DNA of 64,000 nt, taken from the NCBI RefSeq assembly GCF_047607445.1, contig NZ_JBLKRT010000011.1:48169-112168 (forward strand). Direction: 5' to 3'. The notes under the pieces were generated by a model. It saw only the letters and a list, made by a program, of their open reading frames with translations, was not told the origin of the DNA and made no database searches. This DNA comes from Crystallibacter sulfonylureivorans_A (GTDB lineage Bacteria > Actinomycetota > Actinomycetes > Actinomycetales > Micrococcaceae). The position numbers and the translations under genes are program-made. Shown in pieces: positions 8,701 to 16,783 of the stretch (positions are counted from its first letter, which is position 1; every line of letters starts with the position of its first letter).

Positions 8701-9064
8701 CGGGCAGCTGCTGGCGGACATTGGAAATGGCGCGGTCCACCTGGCTGCGTGCGCGGTCCAGGTTGGTGCCATAGACGAACGTGAGGTTCACGGTGGAGAA
8801 CCCGGTGCGCGACACCGCCGAGGACGATTCGAGGCCCTCCACGGCGGTGAGCGCACGCTCCAACGGTTCGCTGACCTGCTTGTCCACTACTTCCGGGGAC
8901 GCGCCGGGCATGGAGCTGACCACAGTGACCCGCGGAAACTCCAGTGAAGGGATGAGCTCCTGTTTCAGCGAGCCCATGGTGATCACGCCGAAAACGGCCA
9001 CGAAGACCGTAATCAGCGCAATCAGCGCCCGGTTCGCCAGGGACAGCGTTGCCAGCTTGTGCAT
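5759..9064 (-). CDS. RND-superfamily efflux permease, AcrB/HAE1-like
   Basis: 1101 aa, close to AcrB length. The N-terminal membrane helix leads into the porter motif ELIPSLEFPRVTVV, and GASPEVVDKQVSEPLERAL follows, both hallmarks of AcrB-type pumps. The transmembrane GRVVDDSIVVVENIRRHL (about residue 460) keeps the paired aspartates of the proton relay. The C-terminal half repeats the porter-membrane layout (LIGMLMLVGIVVTNAIVLIDLIN). A Pro/Gly/Gln-rich low-complexity insert lies around residues 245-310. No membrane-fusion or outer-membrane partner is encoded nearby, so it is likely a stand-alone Gram-positive pump comparable to Bacillus SwrC. Mqo lies upstream on the same strand and FUSC downstream. 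Confidence 0.92.
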   Translation of the reverse strand: MHKLATLSLANRALIALITVFVAVFGVITMGSLKQELIPSLEFPRVTVVSSMPGASPEVVDKQVSEPLERALTAVEGLESSSAVSRTGFSTVNLTFVYGTNLDRARSQVDRAISNVRQQLPDDVSPLSLAGSIDDFPIVFMAVSSDVDLSELSTELNRLTVPRLQNIAGVRGAEVSGGPGRHIAILPDEDAMAETGVGVSALVDSLASSGGLVPAGAVQQDGQSLSVQIGSPLDSLKAIENLPLSPADTTTAEQPSDPSSPGAAGQAPGQFPGQGQPAPPSGSADEGQVPVPDTVPGQSQSGQQPEAASADPATIGDVAEVSIADDERTSITRTNGELTLALAVTKTPDGDTVAISHAVKEMVPELEAELGNGAQITTVFDQAPFIEKSIKDLTTEGLLGLGFAVLIILVFLLSVRATLITAISIPLSLLATFIGLNALGYSLNILTLGALTIAIGRVVDDSIVVVENIRRHLNYGEAKREAIMTAVREVAGAITASTLTTVAVFLPIAFVGDLAGELFRPFAVTTALALLASLAVSLTIVPVLAYWFVKSPQPQSRPDALAVREAASEKERRSLLQRGYLPVLAGTQRHPVVTTVAALLVLAGTAAMVPLMQTNLLGDSGQNSFSLRLQMPAGSSLESTDEASVPVEELLAGMDGIQDVQVTMGNAGGGVGTFLSAGASVAQYTVITEEGIDQAALRDKVRAAVEDLPGDATFTLGTQGGGFGTSSTVDVEISASDPGQLQDVSDRLVDRLRDLPGAAEASSNLSAAEPVVQVSVDRAKAVAAGLDEEQVAGLLASTLSPLPGGTVRIGTTDFPVLIGEGGDFSSVDELRDVELPTAAGPVPLTDLATVKETDVPTSISASGGERTAVVSVTPEGDNLGALSGEVAAVLDGTEMPAGVTASLGGAATQQAESFTQLGWALLAAVAIVYVIMVATFKSLVQPLILLVSIPFAATGAIGLLVLTQIPLGLPSLIGMLMLVGIVVTNAIVLIDLINQYRRPHDGQPGMNVADAITHGARRRLRPILMTALATIFALTPMALGLTGEGGFISQPLAVVVIGGLVSSTALTLVLVPVLYRLVEGRHERRAIKRNTLEAELVPAGR

Positions 9065-9112
9065 GGGTTGAAGCTTAGTTTGTCAGGGCCGGCCCGCTGA
9101 AACGGACCGCTG

Positions 9113-10612
9113 TCAGGCCAGTTCGAGCACCTTGTTGGTCTCGGCGGTGATCTCGGCCAGCAGGGACGGGTTCTCGTTCAGGTTGGCGCCGTAGCCGGGG
9201 ATCATTTCCTTCAGCTTGGGCTCCCAGCCCTTGAACTCCAGCGGGAAGCAGCGTTCCAGCAGGCTGATCATGATCGGGGCCGCGGTGGAAGCGCCGGGGG
9301 AGGCACCCAGCAGGGCGGAAATGCTGCCGTCGGCGGAGGCGATCATCTCGGTGCCGAACTGCAGGGCACCGCCCTTCTTCGGGTCCTTCTTGATGACCTG
9401 GACGCGCTGGCCGGCGGTGATCAGTTCCCACTGGTCGCCCTCAACCTCCGGGTGGAAAGCACGCAGGGCCTTGTTCTTGCCTTCGCGGGTCTTGAGCACC
9501 TCGGTGACCAGGTACTTGACCAAGCCAAAGTTATCCTTGGCGACGGCCAGCATCGGGATCAGGTTGGACGGGCGGACGGACAGCGGCAGGTCCAGCAGCG
9601 AACCGGTCTTGAGGAACTTCGGCGAGAAACCGCCGTACGGGCCGAAGAGCAGGGAGCGCTTGCCGTTGACGAAGCGGGTGTCCAGGTGCGGCACGGACAT
9701 GGGCGGTGCGCCCACGGAAGCCTGCCCGTACACCTTGGCGTTGTGGGCGGCGATGACGGTTTCGTCGGTGCAGCGCAGGAACTGGCCGGAGACCGGGAAA
9801 CCGCCGAAGCCCTTGGACTCGGGGATGCCGGAGCGCTGCAGCAGGTGCAGGGCGCCGCCGCCTGCACCGATGAACACGAAGCGGGCGTTGACCTTGGTCT
9901 TTTCGCCGGTAGCGTTGTTCTTCACGTCCAGCGTCCAGCGGCCGTCCGTGTTGCGGGAGACGTCCAGCACGCGGTGGCCGTAGTTCAGTTCGACGCCGTT
10001 GGCGGTCAGGTAGCCGGCCAGCTTGCGGCTCAGCGAGCCGAAGTCCACATCGGTGCCGCCGATGACGCGGGATGCTGCCACACGCTGCTGTGCGTCGCGG
10101 CCACCCATGATCAGCGGGGTCCACTCATTGATGGTGGCGTGGTCTTCAGTGAACTCGATCTGTTCAAACAGCGGTTCGTTCTTCAGCGCTTCATAGCGGC
10201 GCTTGAGGTAGTCCGCGTGGTCGTTGCCCCAAACAAAGCTCATGTGCGGCAGCGGGTTGACGAATTCCTTCGGCGAGGAGATGTGGCCCTCGCGGATCAT
10301 GTGCGACCAGAACTGGCGTGACACATGGAACTTCTCGTTGATACCCACGGCCTTGGCGGTCGCCACGGACCCGTCAGCGGCGGCAGGGGTGTAGTTCAGT
10401 TCGCAGAGCGCGGCGTGTCCGGTGCCGGCGTTGTTCCAGGGATCCGAGGCCTCCATGCCCACCTCGTCCAGGTTCTCGAACAGACTGATGCTCCAGTCCG
10501 GCTGCAGCTGCTTGATGAAGGAGCCGAGGGTGGTGCTCATGATGCCGCCGCCGATCAGCGCGACGTCGACGTTGTTGGATGATCCCGAGGGGGTATTTGC
10601 AGTCAACTTCAA
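9113..10612 (-). CDS. mqo: Malate:quinone oxidoreductase
   Basis: 499 aa, full family length. FAD-binding motif VALIGGGIMSTTLG at about residue 18, then NNAGTGHAALCELNYTP, TDVDFGSLSRKLAGYL and FVFIGAGGGALHLLQRSGIPE, all characteristic of Mqo. It is a peripheral membrane enzyme of the TCA cycle that oxidises malate to oxaloacetate and passes electrons to quinone. The 3' end is 48 bp from the RND gene. Upstream DNA carries two palindromic sites (10663-10703) that may set its expression. Confidence 0.96.
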   Translation of the reverse strand: MKLTANTPSGSSNNVDVALIGGGIMSTTLGSFIKQLQPDWSISLFENLDEVGMEASDPWNNAGTGHAALCELNYTPAAADGSVATAKAVGINEKFHVSRQFWSHMIREGHISSPKEFVNPLPHMSFVWGNDHADYLKRRYEALKNEPLFEQIEFTEDHATINEWTPLIMGGRDAQQRVAASRVIGGTDVDFGSLSRKLAGYLTANGVELNYGHRVLDVSRNTDGRWTLDVKNNATGEKTKVNARFVFIGAGGGALHLLQRSGIPESKGFGGFPVSGQFLRCTDETVIAAHNAKVYGQASVGAPPMSVPHLDTRFVNGKRSLLFGPYGGFSPKFLKTGSLLDLPLSVRPSNLIPMLAVAKDNFGLVKYLVTEVLKTREGKNKALRAFHPEVEGDQWELITAGQRVQVIKKDPKKGGALQFGTEMIASADGSISALLGASPGASTAAPIMISLLERCFPLEFKGWEPKLKEMIPGYGANLNENPSLLAEITAETNKVLELA

Positions 10613-10662
10613 TCTCCAATAGCAGCTTTGCCAGCATTGAGAAGCCTAGCGCTATGCCACAG

Positions 10663-10703
10663 CGAGACTAAAATTTGCCGTCTCGGTTGTGACCCAATAG
10701 ACA
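10663..10703. promoter_or_regulatory. Two candidate operators upstream of mqo
   Basis: CGAGAC and GTCTCG arms flank 11 bp (10663-10685). Immediately beyond is TGTGACCCAATAGACA (10688-10703), which matches the CRP/GlxR pattern TGTGA-N6-TCACA at 8 of 10 positions. They lie 51-91 bp upstream of the mqo start. A CRP/GlxR-type factor acting on a TCA-cycle gene is plausible but unproven. Confidence 0.35.
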
Positions 10704-10742
10704 GACGCAGCAGGGGGTTCCGTAGTAATGCAGCGTGACACA

Positions 10743-10768
10743 CTGCCGCGGCCGCGACGCCGCGGCAG
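10743..10768 (-). terminator. Hairpin terminator after the first binding-protein gene
   Basis: Nine-bp perfect arms CTGCCGCGG / CCGCGGCAG with an 8-nt loop, 12 bp past the stop of the leftward binding-protein gene. No U-tract. Confidence 0.55.
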
Positions 10769-10779
10769 CCCACCCCAGT

Positions 10780-12456
10780 TTAGGCCGGGCCCAGCTGAAT
10801 CAGGTTGTAGACCTCGTCCAGCATCGGGCTGGCCGGGTAACTCTCCACGCGTGGTCCCATGGCAAGCGCCGAGATCGGGAAGGCCAGCGGCACGGCCGGG
10901 ACGGCCCGGGCCAGCTGCTCATTGATGCTGAGGTACGCGTCCACCCGGTCTTCGCCCTCCGGCAAGGTCTTCGCCCGGGCAATCTTGCTGCGGATCTGCG
11001 CGCTGTCGTAGCCGAATTCAGGCGTCTTGCTACCGAAAAGCGGTCCCACGAAGTTGTCGGGATCGCGGTAGCTGCCGCTGATGCCGGCCAGATGCAGGGC
11101 ATGGTCATCGGTGCCTTGGACCGCTTCCAGATAGCCCTCGTCCCACGGAACCGGCATCGGCTTGATATTGATTCCGACGGCGGTGAGCTGGCGGCTCAGC
11201 TCCGCGTACACCTTTTCGGGAGTGGGCAGGTAAGCCCGCGTCACGTCGAGCGGATAGTAGAAGGTGAGTTCACCGCCGTCGTACCCTGCCGCTGCCAGCA
11301 GTTCCCGGGCACGATCCGGGTCGTACTCGTAATAGGGGATGGTCTCGTTGTTCACGCCCAGGCTGCGCGGGATGAATTGCTTGGCCTCGGTGGTGCCCTG
11401 CAGGTAGAAACTGTCGATCAGCGTCTTCCGGTCGACGGCGTGCGCGATGGCCTGGCGCATTCGAATGTCTTTCAGCCCGTCGGCAGCCTGGTTCATACCC
11501 AGGTACGCCACCGAGAACGGGTCGCGCTGGAGGACCTGCATGCCGGCCCGGACCAGGTCCGCGTACGTGTCCGGGGTGACCAGGTCGTAGCCGTCAATGT
11601 CGCCGGCGGCCAGCGCCCGCAACCTGGCGGACGGATGCGGCAGCGTCTTGAACACCACGGTGCGCACGTCGCCGGCGGCGCCCCAATAGCCGTCGTAGGC
11701 GGAGAGCGCCACACGGTCCTGATCCCAGTTGGCGAAGGCAAAGGGGCCGGTGCCCACCGGCGCCAGTCCGTAGCGGGAGACCTTGTTGCCGTTGCGTTCC
11801 TCGCTCAACCGGTCGGCCTTGCCGGCCTTGAGCGCGGCGGGCGAAGAGATGGCGAAGGCCGGCATCGCCAGCGATGCCACCAGCCCGGTGAACCGACGCG
11901 TCAGGTTCAGCTGGACCTCCAGCGGGCCCACCACTTCGCAGCTTTCGTAGAGCGATTCGGCCTCGTCGGAGGCCAGCGCGCCGAAGACCGATCGGAAAGC
12001 CAGTCCGCCTTCCACCGGCTGGGACTCCTCCGGGAGGTGGTACCAGCGTTCGAAGTTGGTGTGGACCGCGTCCGCGTCGAATGGAGTGCCGTCGTGGAAG
12101 GTGACACCTTCGCGCAGCCGGAAGCGATAGGAGCGGCCGTCGTTCACCTCGTTCCATTCGACAGCCAGCCGCGGCGCCGGCACACCGGTCGCCGGATCCA
12201 CGCCAATCAGGGTCTCCAGCATCTGCCGGGTCACCCGGTACGACTCGGTGTCCAGCGCCAGCGCGGGGTCCAGGGTCACCGGAGTGGCGGCGATGCCCAT
12301 GGTAAAGGTGGTGTCCTCAGGCGATGCCGTCGGCGAGGCGGGCGTCGTCGCTGAGGGAGCGGGCCGCCCAGGATCCGAAGTGCACCCGGCGAGCAACACA
12401 GCCGCTGCCGCGGCGCCGGCCTTCAGCACGGTGCGGCGCGCGGGAAGTGGTGTCAC
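10780..12456 (-). CDS. ABC-transporter peptide-binding lipoprotein (SBP_bac_5 family)
   Basis: 558 aa. The N-terminus MTPLPARRTVLKAG combines a twin-arginine-like RRxxLK with the lipobox LLAG|C, so export may be through Tat with lipid anchoring. Family-5 features: VTLDPALALDTESYRVTRQ, the FHDGTPFDADAVHTNFERW loop and the RMRQAIAHAVDR helix. It is a paralogue of the binding protein at 16784-18478 (shared LDPA....ES.RV.RQ, RDPF...YLG.NQ and ESYPASP near the C-terminus). It is divergent from the fused ATPase gene, with only 128 bp between start codons. Likely captures oligopeptides for the permeases at 14745-16693. Confidence 0.9.
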   Translation of the reverse strand: MTPLPARRTVLKAGAAAAAVLLAGCTSDPGRPAPSATTPASPTASPEDTTFTMGIAATPVTLDPALALDTESYRVTRQMLETLIGVDPATGVPAPRLAVEWNEVNDGRSYRFRLREGVTFHDGTPFDADAVHTNFERWYHLPEESQPVEGGLAFRSVFGALASDEAESLYESCEVVGPLEVQLNLTRRFTGLVASLAMPAFAISSPAALKAGKADRLSEERNGNKVSRYGLAPVGTGPFAFANWDQDRVALSAYDGYWGAAGDVRTVVFKTLPHPSARLRALAAGDIDGYDLVTPDTYADLVRAGMQVLQRDPFSVAYLGMNQAADGLKDIRMRQAIAHAVDRKTLIDSFYLQGTTEAKQFIPRSLGVNNETIPYYEYDPDRARELLAAAGYDGGELTFYYPLDVTRAYLPTPEKVYAELSRQLTAVGINIKPMPVPWDEGYLEAVQGTDDHALHLAGISGSYRDPDNFVGPLFGSKTPEFGYDSAQIRSKIARAKTLPEGEDRVDAYLSINEQLARAVPAVPLAFPISALAMGPRVESYPASPMLDEVYNLIQLGPA

Positions 12457-12584
12457 GCTTCGGGCTCCTTCGGGGCGGGCAGGAATGATCCTTCAGTCTA
12501 ATCGACGCCGATCCCGCACCCCCTGCGGCGAATTCCCGATGAGAGGTAGGCCACATCCGGCTTCGAATGGGGCAGGATGGACTC

Positions 12585-14405
12585 ATGATCGAACAAGCCG
12601 ACGCCACAGCGCTGCTCGAGGTCAGGGATCTGGCCGTTACGTTCCGCACGACCTACGGCGAAGTCGCAGCAGTGGAGGGCGCGTCGCTGCGCTTGGAACA
12701 GGGCCAGACGCTGGCGATCGTGGGCGAATCCGGTTCCGGCAAGTCCACCACGGCGATGTCCTTGATCGGCTTGCTGCCCGGCAACGGCCGAGTGACCGGC
12801 GGGAGCATCCGCTTCGACGGCCAGGAACTGGTGGGGCTTCCGGAGCAGCGCATGCGGGCCATCCGCGGCCGCCAGATCGGCCTGGTTCCGCAGGACCCGA
12901 TGTCCAACCTGAATCCGGTCACCAAGATCGGCTCGCAGGTGGCCGAAACGCTGCTGGTGCATGGCATGGCGACCAAGCGTGATGTGGACCGCAAGGTCAT
13001 CGAGGTGCTGGAAGCCGCGGGACTGCCCAACGCCAAGGAACGCGCCAAACAGTACCCGCACGAGTTCTCCGGCGGCATGCGCCAGCGTGCCTTGATCGCC
13101 ATCGGCCTGGCCTGCCGACCGCGGCTGCTGATCGCCGACGAGCCGACGTCGGCCCTGGATGTGACCGTGCAGCGCACCATCCTGGACCAGATCGACTCGA
13201 TGACCCAGGAGTTGGGCACCGCCGTGCTCCTGATCACCCACGATCTGGGGCTGGCCGCCGAACGCGCCGCCGAGCTGGTGGTGATGCACCGCGGCACCGT
13301 GGTGGAGGCCGGACCGGCACGGCAGCTGCTGGAGGACCCACAGCATCCGTACACCCAGTCGCTGGTCAGGGCGGCACCCAGCGTGGCGGCCGTGCGCCTG
13401 TTGCCGGGCGCTTTTGCCCCCGGCCCGGAGTCGCGGCCAGGCCGGGCAGAGAAGGTGTTCCAGAACCACGACCCCGGAGCGCCCTCGGCGGGGGCCGCGC
13501 CACTGGGGGTGGGCGCCGCTGATCGGTTCGGTGCCGGGGCGGTCTCGGATTCGTCCGCTGGAATGGCCACTGGCTCTGCCGCCGGAGCCCGGTCCGTGGA
13601 CAACATCGTGGAGCTGCGCGACCTGACGAAGGTGTACAAGATCCGCGGCCAGGCCGAGGACTTCTACGCCGCGAAGAACGTGACCCTGGATGTCCCACGC
13701 GGACAGACGGTCGCGATCGTCGGCGAATCGGGCTCCGGTAAGACCACCACGGCACGGATGCTCCTGAAGCTGATCGAACCGACCAGCGGCACCATGACCT
13801 TCGACGGCATGGACGTGGCCACCCTGTCCAAGCCGCAACTGCGGGAGTTCCGGCAGCGGGTGCAGCCGGTGTTCCAGGATCCCTATTCATCGTTGAACCC
13901 GATGTTCACGGTTGAACGGATCGTGGACGAGCCGCTGTCCACCTATAAGCGCGGCAACGCCAGGGAACGCTCCGCCCGGGTCCGCGAACTGATGGATCAG
14001 GTGGCTTTGCCGCAGAGCATGCTGCGCCGCTACCCGTCCGAGCTCTCCGGGGGACAGCGCCAGCGCGTTGCGATTGCCCGGGCGCTGGCGCTGAAACCGG
14101 ACCTGATTGTCTGCGACGAGCCGGTGTCGGCCCTGGACGTGCTGGTCCAAGCTCAGATCCTGAAGCTGCTCGGAGACCTGCAGTCCGAACTGGGGCTGAG
14201 CTATCTCTTCATCTCGCATGATCTGGCCGTGGTTCGCCTGATCTCCGACTACGTCTGCGTGATGAAGGACGGCGAACTAGTGGAGGCGGCCAGCTCGGAG
14301 GAAGTCTTTACCAATCCGCGGCACCCGTACACCCGGCGGCTGCTGGCCTCCATCCCGAGCAACGAACTGGACATCGACGTGGAGGATCCGGAGATTGCCT
14401 CCTAA
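12585..14405 (+). CDS. Fused dual ATPase of an oligopeptide/dipeptide ABC importer
   Basis: 606 aa from the ATG at 12585, which has GCAGGATGG upstream; the ATG at 12567 lacks a ribosome site. Two complete nucleotide-binding domains are joined. The first (Opp/DppD-like) has Walker A GESGSGKST near residue 47, signature FSGGMRQR and Walker B LLIADEPTSALDV. A Gly/Ala/Ser-rich linker covers about 270-340. The second (Opp/DppF-like) has GESGSGKTT, LSGGQRQR and LIVCDEPVSALDV. The fusion replaces the usual heterodimer. It is encoded on the strand opposite its likely permeases and binding proteins. Confidence 0.93.
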   Translation: MIEQADATALLEVRDLAVTFRTTYGEVAAVEGASLRLEQGQTLAIVGESGSGKSTTAMSLIGLLPGNGRVTGGSIRFDGQELVGLPEQRMRAIRGRQIGLVPQDPMSNLNPVTKIGSQVAETLLVHGMATKRDVDRKVIEVLEAAGLPNAKERAKQYPHEFSGGMRQRALIAIGLACRPRLLIADEPTSALDVTVQRTILDQIDSMTQELGTAVLLITHDLGLAAERAAELVVMHRGTVVEAGPARQLLEDPQHPYTQSLVRAAPSVAAVRLLPGAFAPGPESRPGRAEKVFQNHDPGAPSAGAAPLGVGAADRFGAGAVSDSSAGMATGSAAGARSVDNIVELRDLTKVYKIRGQAEDFYAAKNVTLDVPRGQTVAIVGESGSGKTTTARMLLKLIEPTSGTMTFDGMDVATLSKPQLREFRQRVQPVFQDPYSSLNPMFTVERIVDEPLSTYKRGNARERSARVRELMDQVALPQSMLRRYPSELSGGQRQRVAIARALALKPDLIVCDEPVSALDVLVQAQILKLLGDLQSELGLSYLFISHDLAVVRLISDYVCVMKDGELVEAASSEEVFTNPRHPYTRRLLASIPSNELDIDVEDPEIAS

Positions 14406-14703
14406 GCCAGCCGCACCCGGTTCCAACCCGGAGCCGGAAAATCACCGCCCGGAGGGTTTTGGCTTCCGGACCGGTGTGCGGAGCGCTGCCGTAGCCACCG
14501 GCTTCGCCGTCTTCGTGCTGGTGATCGGCACGGTGCTGGTGGCTTTCGGTGCGATCATCTTCGTGGGCGAAGGGCAGTGGGGCGCGGTCTGGCTGCTGGT
14601 GGTGCTGGAACTGTTCTTCATCGCGGGCTTTGCCGCCATGTTGCATATGGCCCGCCAGCGGCGCCGCAATGGAGGAAAGCCGCCGGCGGCGCTGCCGGGC
14701 TGA
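14395..14703 (+). CDS. Small two-helix membrane protein, unknown function
   Basis: 102 aa starting at a TTG at 14395, 11 nt inside the end of the ATPase gene, with GGAGGATCCGGA upstream. Two hydrophobic helices (AAVATGFAVFVLVIGTVL and VWLLVVLELFFIAGFAAML) lie between charged ends (RQRRRNGGK). The overlap suggests co-translation with the ATPase; no function is recognised. The start is uncertain, as no ATG is available nearby. Confidence 0.55.
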   Translation: MPPKPAAPGSNPEPENHRPEGFGFRTGVRSAAVATGFAVFVLVIGTVLVAFGAIIFVGEGQWGAVWLLVVLELFFIAGFAAMLHMARQRRRNGGKPPAALPG

Positions 14704-14744
14704 ATCCCTATCCGGTTGCGGCGCCGGCGCTGTCCCCGTGCTGG

Positions 14745-15692
14745 TTACTTGGCCCGGGTTTTCGGATCCAGTGCTTCGCGCAACGACTCGCCCAGCAGCG
14801 TGAAGCCCAGCGCGGTGATGGCGATGCAGAGTCCGGGCAGGAAAGCCAGCTGCGGAGCGATGCCGAGTTCGGCCTGGGCGTAGGTGAGCATCCGGCCCCA
14901 TTCCGCGGTTTGTGGCCGCCCGCCACCCAAACCCAGGAAGGAAAGGGCAGCGGCGTCGATCACCGCGGTGGCCAGCGTCAGCGTGGCCTGGACGATCACC
15001 GGGCCCAGGCTGTTGGGCAGCTGGTGGTTCATGATGATGGCGCCGCGGCTGAGGCCCAGCGTCTGCGCAGCCAGCATGTATTCGGCGCTGCGTTGCGAAA
15101 TCATCGATGAGCGCAACAGCCGGGCGAAGATCGGCACCTGCGCCACGCCGATGGCAATCATCACGGCGAAGGCACCTTGGCCCAGGATGGCCGCAATGGA
15201 CACCGCCAGGAGCAGGTTCGGCACGGAGAGCAGGATGTCCACGGCACGCATGATCACGTTGTCGACCTTGCCGCCGATGCCGCCGGCGATAATGCCCAAG
15301 AGCATACCGCCGGCCAGGCCGATGGCCGTGGACATAACGCCGATCACCAGCGACGCCTGCGCGCCCCAGATCAGCTTGCTCAGAAGGTCGCCGCCGAAGC
15401 GGTCCAGCCCCAGCGGGAAGCCTTCCACTTCACCGAAGCCCGGGATGTGGGTGGGCGTGATGTAGGTTCGGCCGGGCAGCTCTTCGCCGCCGTAGCGGGC
15501 CAGTAGCGGGGCCAGGACCGCCACCAGCAGGAACACTCCCACGATGACGGCGCCGGCGATGGCCTGCGGGTTCTTGCGCAGCCGGCGGAAGGCGTCCTTC
15601 CACAGGCTCGTGCCGCCGGTGTCCCGGACGACGGGCACCGGTGCGGCGACGTCGGTATCGCCGCCGGGCTGGGGAGGAAGAGTTGTGCTCAT
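14745..15692 (-). CDS. ABC-transporter permease, DppC/OppC type
   Basis: 315 aa. Cytoplasmic Pro-rich N-terminus, then a FRRLRKNPQAIAGAVIVGVF helix typical of OppC/DppC. Multiple membrane segments and the EAA-loop region around YMLAAQTLGLSRGAIIMNHQ. Start and the preceding gene's stop overlap by 1 nt, so the two permeases are one operon. Its stop faces the small membrane gene on the other strand. Confidence 0.93.
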   Translation of the reverse strand: MSTTLPPQPGGDTDVAAPVPVVRDTGGTSLWKDAFRRLRKNPQAIAGAVIVGVFLLVAVLAPLLARYGGEELPGRTYITPTHIPGFGEVEGFPLGLDRFGGDLLSKLIWGAQASLVIGVMSTAIGLAGGMLLGIIAGGIGGKVDNVIMRAVDILLSVPNLLLAVSIAAILGQGAFAVMIAIGVAQVPIFARLLRSSMISQRSAEYMLAAQTLGLSRGAIIMNHQLPNSLGPVIVQATLTLATAVIDAAALSFLGLGGGRPQTAEWGRMLTYAQAELGIAPQLAFLPGLCIAITALGFTLLGESLREALDPKTRAK

Positions 15693-16693
15693 CAGACACG
15701 CACCCTCGGGTCGATGACGCTATAGGACACGTCCACCAGCAGATTGATCAGTGAATAGATCACGGCAATGAAAATAATGAACCCCTGCAGTACCGGATAG
15801 TCCAGGTTGAAGATGGCGTCGCGCAAGAACCTGCCGATCCCGCTGAACGCGAAGACCGTCTCGGTCAGCACCGCGCCGGAGACCAACAGCCCCAGTTGCA
15901 GGCCAATGGTGGTGGTCACCGGCAGCATGGCATTGCGGAGCACAAAGCGGTTGCGGATGGTTTTCTCCTGCAGCCCTTTGGCCCTGGCCGTGCGGACGTA
16001 GTCGGCGTTCTGGACCTCCAGCACGGAGGCCCTGGTAATGCGGACAATGATGGCCAGTGGAATGGTGCCCAAGGCGATGCCGGGCAGGACCAGATGCATG
16101 AACGCGTCCCAGGCCGCGTCCCACTCCCGGGTGAGGATGCCGTCCAGTACATAGAAGTCGGTCACATGGGTGGCGTCGATGCGCGGATTCTGCCGGCCGT
16201 CGGTGGGGAACCAGGGCAGCTTGATGGCGAAGAGCCATTTGAGGATGAAGGCCAGGAAGAAGACCGGTACGGTGATGCCGATCAGCGACAGGACCACCGA
16301 CGAATGGTCCGGCCACTTCCCGTAGTTCTTGGCCGCCTGATACCCGAGCGGGATACCAATGCCGACGGCGAAGATCAAGGCCACGATGGTCAGTTCAAGG
16401 GTTGCCGGAAACCTGGTGCCGAATTCTTCAAGCACCGGCCGGCCGGTCAGGATCGAGGTGCCGAAATCGCCTTGGAGCAGCTTCCCCATGTAGACGAAGT
16501 ACTGCTCGATCAGCGGCCGGTCGAAGCCGTAGAGCTCGTTGATCCGTGCCACCGCGTCGGGAGTGGCACGGTCGCCCAGCAGCGCGGTGGCCGGGCCGCC
16601 GGGCAGGCTGCGCACCCACAGGAAGAGCAGCAGCGAGAGCCCGATGAGGGTGGGGATAAGCAACGCGATGCGTTTGCCGATAACTCTGAGCAC
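15692..16693 (-). CDS. ABC-transporter permease, DppB/OppB type
   Basis: 333 aa. N-terminal helix ALLIPTLIGLSLLLFLWVRS and the segment ELYGFDRPLIEQYFVYMGKLLQGDFG fit DppB/OppB. The EAA-like loop is YVRTARAKGLQEKTIRNRFV, followed by NAMLPVTTTIGLQLG. It pairs with the DppC-type permease directly downstream. The binding-protein gene lies 90 bp upstream, past a hairpin. Confidence 0.93.
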   Translation of the reverse strand: MLRVIGKRIALLIPTLIGLSLLLFLWVRSLPGGPATALLGDRATPDAVARINELYGFDRPLIEQYFVYMGKLLQGDFGTSILTGRPVLEEFGTRFPATLELTIVALIFAVGIGIPLGYQAAKNYGKWPDHSSVVLSLIGITVPVFFLAFILKWLFAIKLPWFPTDGRQNPRIDATHVTDFYVLDGILTREWDAAWDAFMHLVLPGIALGTIPLAIIVRITRASVLEVQNADYVRTARAKGLQEKTIRNRFVLRNAMLPVTTTIGLQLGLLVSGAVLTETVFAFSGIGRFLRDAIFNLDYPVLQGFIIFIAVIYSLINLLVDVSYSVIDPRVRV

Positions 16694-16747
16694 AGTATCC
16701 TTCCGGCGCCTGGTGGCCGCCTCGTCCTGTTGCCGTGGGGTGGTAAC

Positions 16748-16776
16748 GCCGGGACCCGCACCTGGCGGGTCCCGGC
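16748..16776 (-). terminator. Intercistronic hairpin between binding-protein and permease genes
   Basis: Perfect 12-bp arms GCCGGGACCCGC / GCGGGTCCCGGC with a 5-nt loop, 7 bp after the binding-protein stop and before the permease gene. Such hairpins commonly give partial termination or 3' protection, so more binding protein than permease is made. Confidence 0.6.
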
Positions 16777-16783
16777 GGCGGGA

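Noticed and set aside
10735..12354. 539-codon ORF opposite the peptide-binding lipoprotein gene
   Set aside because: Lies wholly on the complement of a clear SBP_bac_5 gene; composition typical of high-GC antisense frames.
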